From an uncultured Oscillospiraceae bacterium (GTDB taxonomy: Bacteria > Bacillota > Clostridia > Oscillospirales > Ruminococcaceae), in assembly GCA_958448395.1 (NCBI GenBank), contig CAUDDP010000085.1, forward strand, positions 1-7,812: a stretch of DNA of 7,812 nt. The letters are read 5' to 3'. Every line of letters begins with the position of its first letter. The stretch's first letter is position 1. Both the position numbers and the translations under genes were made by a program. The notes beneath the pieces are model-generated. The model was given only the letters and a program-made list of their open reading frames with translations. It did no database searches and was not told the origin of the DNA. Of the stretch, positions 5,538 to 7,812 are shown in pieces.

Positions 5538-6323
5538 ATGGGAATAAATATAAATGTTGATTTGTCAAAGCCTGTTGAAAAAGTTGTTGATACTACTTCT
5601 GATTTAGCCACCAATTTATGCGGAAAACCAATTTCAGAAATAGGGAATTTTTTTGATGCTCTCTTTGGGATTCCTGCTGATGCAGCTATTTATTGGAGAA
5701 CAAATTTCCGAATGAAACATAAGGCTAATCAGCAAATACTTGCTGAGAAATTACAAAAGAAAGTTGCTTCAATTCCTAAAAGCAATATATGTGAACCGGA
5801 TTTTCAAACTATGTCAACTGCTTTTGAAAATGCAAAACATTGCGATTCTGACGAGCTGAGAGAATTATTTGCGAGTTTAATTGCAAGCTCTATCAACATT
5901 GAAAAGAAAGATGATGTTCATCCATCGTTTTCCGAGATTATCAAGCAATTGTCACCACTTGATGCAAGGAATTTGAAACTGTTTAAGAATGCCGATGGTC
6001 TTCCAATTAGCCAATATAGAGTAAGAAATGAAGACGGTTCTTATGACATTCTAATGTCAAATGTTTTCCTTGGTAAAATTGGAGAAAATGTCGACCTAAC
6101 AGCACAATCTGCATCTATCACAAATTTGCAAAGACTTGGGTTGTTAGAAGTTACATACCGTTCAAAATTTGCAAATCCTATCAGATATGATGAAGCAGAA
6201 ACCCTTTTGCAAGCTCTCTTTTCTGACGAAATCAAGCCGAATGAAGCAAGAGAATTAAAAAAAGGAATTGTTCGCAAAACCCCACTCGGTGAGAAATTCG
6301 TCAACGCTTGTATTGAGGATTAA
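5538..6323 (+). CDS. Abi-alpha (DUF4393) family protein, probable phage-defence cargo
   Basis: The product is 261 aa. Residues 55-80 are basic and helical (WRTNFRMKHKANQQILAEKL). The core carries the family pattern: SDELRELFASLIASSIN (104-120) and HPSFSEIIKQLSPLDARN (128-145), matching DUF4393/Abi-alpha proteins, named for a link to abortive infection. The C-terminal 90 residues look like a winged-helix fold (ITNLQRLGLLEVTYRSKF). I chose the ATG at 5538, 8 nt after an AGGGGGGTGA ribosome site; a GTG at 5529 lies inside that site. The gene has its own strong promoter, lies against the direction of the early operon, is visibly more A/T-rich than the transposase genes, and its stop overlaps that of the 90-aa gene: the marks of an acquired lysogenic cargo gene. 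A defence role is inferred from the family name and context. Confidence 0.85.
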   Translation: MGININVDLSKPVEKVVDTTSDLATNLCGKPISEIGNFFDALFGIPADAAIYWRTNFRMKHKANQQILAEKLQKKVASIPKSNICEPDFQTMSTAFENAKHCDSDELRELFASLIASSINIEKKDDVHPSFSEIIKQLSPLDARNLKLFKNADGLPISQYRVRNEDGSYDILMSNVFLGKIGENVDLTAQSASITNLQRLGLLEVTYRSKFANPIRYDEAETLLQALFSDEIKPNEARELKKGIVRKTPLGEKFVNACIED

Positions 6324-6592
6324 TCGCTCACATACGAACGTGCGGTTGCTTGATTCTGCTTTCTTGCTCTTTCTACCTTCCATTCCAGTTCGTCCGCAAG
6401 CTCCTGCGTTCTTTCAGCATACTTTTTTTGCTGACGCTTTCTAAACAGATCTAGCTTTTTAGTGATCGCATGATCCAATAAAAGTTCATCAGTGGCTGCA
6501 ATCGCCACTAAAGAAACAGCTACAGTAGCAATGACCTTTTTCATTGCTTTTAGTGGCTGCTTCTTTTTTACTGGTAAAAGTTTGAACTCCAT
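6320..6592 (-). CDS. Small membrane protein with charged helical tail (90 aa)
   Basis: The N-terminus is basic (MEFKLLPVKKKQPLKAMKK), followed by one membrane segment at about residues 19-34 (VIATVAVSLVAIAATDELLL) and a long charged helix (KLDLFRKRQQKKYAERTQEL, then ADELEWKVERARKQNQ). Positive residues before the segment suggest the N-terminus stays inside. The ATG at 6592 has AAAGGAG at 6602-6608. It is the first intact gene after the early promoter. Its stop codon overlaps that of the convergent Abi-alpha gene (6320-6323). No family recognised; possible roles include membrane anchoring or exclusion, but nothing is decisive. Confidence 0.72.
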   Translation of the reverse strand: MEFKLLPVKKKQPLKAMKKVIATVAVSLVAIAATDELLLDHAITKKLDLFRKRQQKKYAERTQELADELEWKVERARKQNQATARSYVSD

Positions 6593-6684
6593 AGTAACTG
6601 TCTCCTTTCTGTCTCGTATCCGTCAATCAGCAGAATGCCGAGTTTACCAAACTCACTATTCTGAAATACCTTCAGTTCGTTTAT
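6568..6684 (-). pseudogene. Start-less remnant of a BRO-N antirepressor
   Basis: A 38-codon frame reads INELKVFQNSEFGKLGILLI followed by DG, which matches the first strand-helix of BRO-N phage antirepressors (typical start MNELxxFxNxEFGxLxxLxIDG). After about 22 residues the similarity stops and the frame continues as YETERRQLLW into the 90-aa gene. Where the ATG should be there is ATA (6682-6684), though a good AGGGAGG ribosome site (6694-6700) lies 9 nt upstream. It therefore looks like the 5' stub of a gene whose body was lost by recombination, with a mutated start. AUA initiation is possible but rare. The family match is from memory. Confidence 0.5.
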
Positions 6685-6705
6685 GGACTTTTTCCTCCCT
6701 TTCTA

Positions 6706-6734
6706 TTTACTTACACATCCCTTTGTGATACAAT
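6706..6734 (+). promoter_or_regulatory. Candidate repressor promoter
   Basis: TTTACT at 6706-6711, 17 nt, then TACAAT at 6729-6734 preceded by TGA (extended -10). The start would be near 6741, giving a leader of about 134 nt that crosses both palindromic operators before the repressor gene, so the repressor could block its own transcription. No better plus-strand promoter is visible closer to the gene. A hairpin AGGGC/GCCCT lies in the leader at 6740-6756. Confidence 0.45.
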
Positions 6735-6776
6735 TATCATAGGGCTTTTTCTGCCCTGTGGCATGTGTATATGTAT

Positions 6777-6805
6777 ATTATAGTACGTTTTTTTCGTACT
6801 GTCAA
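6777..6805 (-). promoter_or_regulatory. Early promoter (perfect consensus)
   Basis: On the minus strand: TTGACA (6805-6800), exactly 17 nt, TATAAT (6782-6777). All twelve bases match the consensus. Transcription would start near 6770 and drive the early operon leftward through the membrane protein, Ner-like, transposase and ATPase genes. Its spacer is wholly the palindrome listed as operator 1, so a bound repressor would shut it. Confidence 0.88.
6782..6800. promoter_or_regulatory. Operator 1, palindrome in the early promoter spacer
   Basis: AGTACG and CGTACT, perfect 6-bp inverted repeats, flank a run of seven T (plus strand). It sits between, and just touches, the -10 and -35 boxes of the early promoter. 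An A-tract centre would bend or stiffen the site. The XRE repressor encoded 75 bp away is the natural ligand. Confidence 0.75.
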
Positions 6806-6822
6806 GGTAAACAAGCAAAGGC

Positions 6823-6841
6823 GATACGAAAAAATCATACT
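6823..6841. promoter_or_regulatory. Operator 2, second copy of the palindrome
   Basis: GATACGAAAAAATCATACT matches operator 1 at 15 of 19 positions, with the same length and the A-run centre kept. Its centre is 41 bp from that of operator 1, about four helical turns, so dimers could sit on the same DNA face and cooperate. It lies in the leader of the repressor gene. Confidence 0.6.
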
Positions 6842-6874
6842 TTCTGCGTTTTATACAAAAAAGGAGTGTTTTAT

Positions 6875-7312
6875 TTGGACATTTTAGACAGAATAATAGA
6901 TCTTCTCGGAGATAATGATCAGAAGAAATTAACAGACTACCTTCATTTGAAAAAGACCGCCTTCACAGATTGGAAATCAGGTAGGAGTAATTCGTACCGA
7001 AAATATCTAATAGAGATAGCAGAATTTTTTGGTGTTTCTATAGACTATCTCGTTTATGGTGATAATCGCTTTTCTTCAAGCATCAGCAATTCTACAATTG
7101 GTGCTATTGGAAATCATTCAACCGGTACGGTCAATGTGCAGTCACATAATACCGATTCAAAGAATACAGAAACAATACAAAACAACGAAATGACACAGGA
7201 AATCATGAGAATACTTAACAAACTTCCATTAAAAGAAAGGACGAAACTTCTTTCTATGGTTTATGATTTTGAAGAACAATACCAGAAAACTCAAAATGAG
7301 AAAAAAAATTGA
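6875..7312 (+). CDS. XRE-family prophage repressor (c-type)
   Basis: The product is 145 aa. Residues 1-63 form an N-terminal helix-turn-helix domain (LDRIIDLLGDNDQKKLTDYL, then KKTAFTDWKSGRSNSYRKYL, ending IAEFFGVSIDYLVYGD), typical of Firmicutes XRE regulators. A Ser/Asn/Thr-rich linker follows (67-105; ISNSTIGAIGNHSTGTVNVQ), then an amphipathic C-terminal helix region (TQEIMRILNKLPLKERTKLL) likely used for oligomerisation. There is no LexA-type Ser-Lys protease domain, so self-cleavage is not expected. The TTG at 6875 is the likely start: AAAGGAG (6859-6865) is about 8 nt upstream; the frame is open further up but has no ribosome site there. It is the only plus-strand regulator and is divergent from the early operon, as the Mu repressor is. 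Confidence 0.88.
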   Translation: MDILDRIIDLLGDNDQKKLTDYLHLKKTAFTDWKSGRSNSYRKYLIEIAEFFGVSIDYLVYGDNRFSSSISNSTIGAIGNHSTGTVNVQSHNTDSKNTETIQNNEMTQEIMRILNKLPLKERTKLLSMVYDFEEQYQKTQNEKKN

Positions 7313-7320
7313 TTTTTTCC

Positions 7321-7346
7321 TATCCTTTGAACTGGTTCAAAGGATA
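7321..7346. repeat. Long palindrome after the repressor gene
   Basis: TATCCTTTGAAC and GTTCAAAGGATA are perfect 12-bp inverted repeats around a 2-nt centre, 8 nt after the repressor stop. The 2-nt centre and absent U-tract argue against a simple terminator and for a protein-binding site. A 14-bp piece (GGTTCAAAGGATAC, 7334-7347) recurs at 7364-7377 with one change, 30 bp on. CCTTTGAAC also resembles the phased 10-bp units near the element end. Confidence 0.6.
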
Positions 7347-7406
7347 CCCGATTTTAGTTCAATGGTTCAAAGGGTACTTTGGCACCCTCTCATAAGTAGC
7401 CTTAAT

Positions 7407-7515
7407 TCACTGTTTAAAACTGCTTTTAAATTGTTGCATTCAAAAAGTGCCTATTTTTCGGCATTTTAAACGACAGTGATTTTTTTTAAAATGGTTTTTG
7501 AAAGCAGTTTAAACG
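7407..7515. repeat. Inverted-repeat cluster in the A/T-rich end region
   Basis: Several inverted pairs interlock here: TCACTGT (7407-7413) with ACAGTGA (7473-7479); CATTTTAAA (7462-7470) with TTTAAAATG (7485-7493); and GTTTAAAACTGCTTTTAAA (about 7412-7430) with the complement of the 7496-7515 segment, allowing one inserted base. No coding frame is convincing. This may be a transposase-binding or enhancer-like region, or stacked operator sites. Confidence 0.4.
7440..7463. repeat. Direct repeat copy 1 (24 bp)
   Basis: TCAAAAAGT, then nine variable bases, then TTTTTCGGCA. The second copy is at 7628-7651; 19 of 24 positions agree, and both continue into a T-rich stretch then AAC. Repeated sites in the same orientation near the end suggest transposase-binding sites (L1/L2-like). 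Confidence 0.5.
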
Positions 7516-7532
7516 ATTTTTTAGACAAAAAT

Positions 7533-7582
7533 AAAAATCGCTCCGACTAGAGGATTTCCCTCAAAATCGAAGCGATTTTTTT
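7533..7582. terminator. Bidirectional terminator-like hairpin
   Basis: AAAAATCGCT (7533-7542) pairs perfectly with AGCGATTTTT (7571-7580), followed by more T on the plus strand and by T-rich sequence on the minus strand. The 28-nt interior holds a second stem GAGG/CCTC. On the plus strand it would end repressor transcription about 220 nt after the gene; on the minus strand it would stop host transcription from entering the element. Confidence 0.6.
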
Positions 7583-7627
7583 GACACGTCATTTTTTATT
7601 CATTTTTGTTTTTCCATCTGATTCAAC

Positions 7628-7651
7628 TCAAAAAGTCACGTATTTTCGGCA
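7628..7651. repeat. Direct repeat copy 2 (24 bp)
   Basis: Partner of the 7440-7463 copy, starting TCAAAAAGT and ending TTTTCGGCA. It is followed directly by CTTTTT, so that AAAAAGT and ACTTTTT also form an inverted pair around it. Its place next to the phased units makes a role in end recognition plausible. Confidence 0.5.
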
Positions 7652-7660
7652 CTTTTTGAA

Positions 7661-7700
7661 CCTTTCAACCGTATTCAACCCTTTTCAATCGTTTTAAACC
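7661..7700. repeat. Four phased 10-bp units near the element end
   Basis: Four units in exact 10-bp register: CCTTTCAACC, GTATTCAACC, CTTTTCAATC, GTTTTAAACC, consensus close to STTTTCAACC. One unit per helical turn places the motif on one face of the DNA. They lie 28-67 bp inside the candidate terminus. Transposase or an architectural protein are likely ligands (inference). Confidence 0.6.
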
Positions 7701-7718
7701 TTTTTTGTATTTCCCTTG

Positions 7719-7811
7719 TCAATCCACATCGAGTGAGTGCCTATCTGGCATTACAGGAATTTGCAGCTTGTGAAAGGCTGCCAAAATCGAAGCGGAAGTC
7801 ATCGGGTGCTG
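7719..7811 (-). pseudogene. Possible host gene fragment cut by the insertion
   Basis: A minus-strand frame open from the right edge reads QHPMTSASILAAFHKLQIPV, then MPDRHSLDVD and a stop that would lie about 8 nt inside the candidate element end. That is what a gene truncated by insertion would look like. The plus strand is also open here (SAYLALQEFAACERLPKSKR), so coding direction is uncertain. No family recognised. Confidence 0.3.
7727..7728. other. Candidate left terminus of the transposable element
   Basis: On the minus strand the sequence TGTGGATTGACAAGGG begins at 7728. Mu-family elements start with TG, and here base composition changes from A/T-rich to more balanced. The exact base cannot be fixed without the other end and its target-site duplication. 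Everything beyond is probably host DNA. Confidence 0.35.
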
Positions 7812-7812
7812 G

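Noticed and set aside
7263..7469. Plus-strand frame overlapping the repressor 3' end
   Set aside because: No ribosome site; it runs through the palindrome and repeats, and its protein is Phe/Ser/Leu-rich as expected of A/T-rich non-coding DNA.
7661..7700. CRISPR array
   Set aside because: The units are 10 bp, contiguous and without spacers.

Overview
The window looks like the left-end control and early region of a Mu-like transposable prophage in a low-to-mid-GC Gram-positive host, probably a gut Clostridia/Oscillospiraceae-type bacterium. The grounds are the strong AAAGGAGG-type ribosome sites, frequent TTG/GTG starts, consensus sigma-A promoters, and protein families common in Firmicutes phages (a DUF6906-like protein, BRO-N, Abi-alpha, small XRE regulators). 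No host gene is complete enough to name the organism. The element reads right to left, so most genes are on the minus strand.

Right edge (about 7313-7812): about 70-80 bp that may be host DNA, then a candidate element terminus near 7728 (TG on the minus strand), then an A/T-rich gene-free stretch full of repeats. These are four phased 10-bp units, a 24-bp direct repeat 188 bp apart, an inverted-repeat cluster, a long-armed palindrome, and a bidirectional terminator-like hairpin. This is where transposase and repressor sites of a Mu-like left end are expected.

Control region (6700-7312): a repressor-type XRE gene on the plus strand points toward the end of the element. It faces a perfect consensus minus-strand early promoter (TTGACA-17-TATAAT) whose whole spacer is a palindrome. 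A second copy of that palindrome lies 41 bp away. A candidate repressor promoter converges on the early promoter. Just downstream is a start-less remnant of a BRO-N antirepressor and a small membrane protein.

Cargo (5482-6323): an Abi-alpha (DUF4393) gene with its own strong promoter, inserted on the plus strand against the direction of the early operon. It overlaps the stop codon of the membrane-protein gene.

Early operon, minus strand (5446 down to 1): a Cro/Ner-like HTH protein; about 300 bp of non-coding, highly foldable sequence that includes a tRNA/tmRNA-like cloverleaf; an 83-aa protein; a 41-aa membrane peptide; a 78-aa XRE protein; 91-aa and 118-aa unknowns; a MuA-type DDE transposase (661 aa); a MuB-type AAA ATPase (308 aa); a 55-aa DUF6906-like protein; and a conserved phage coiled-coil protein running off the left edge. 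Many junctions are tight (ATGA overlap, 3-nt gaps), so one transcript is likely.

Proposed logic (inference): the repressor holds the early promoter shut through the two palindromes. When it lets go, the operon yields regulators, then transposase and its ATPase for replicative transposition. The most unusual feature is the structured RNA between the Ner-like gene and the 83-aa gene.
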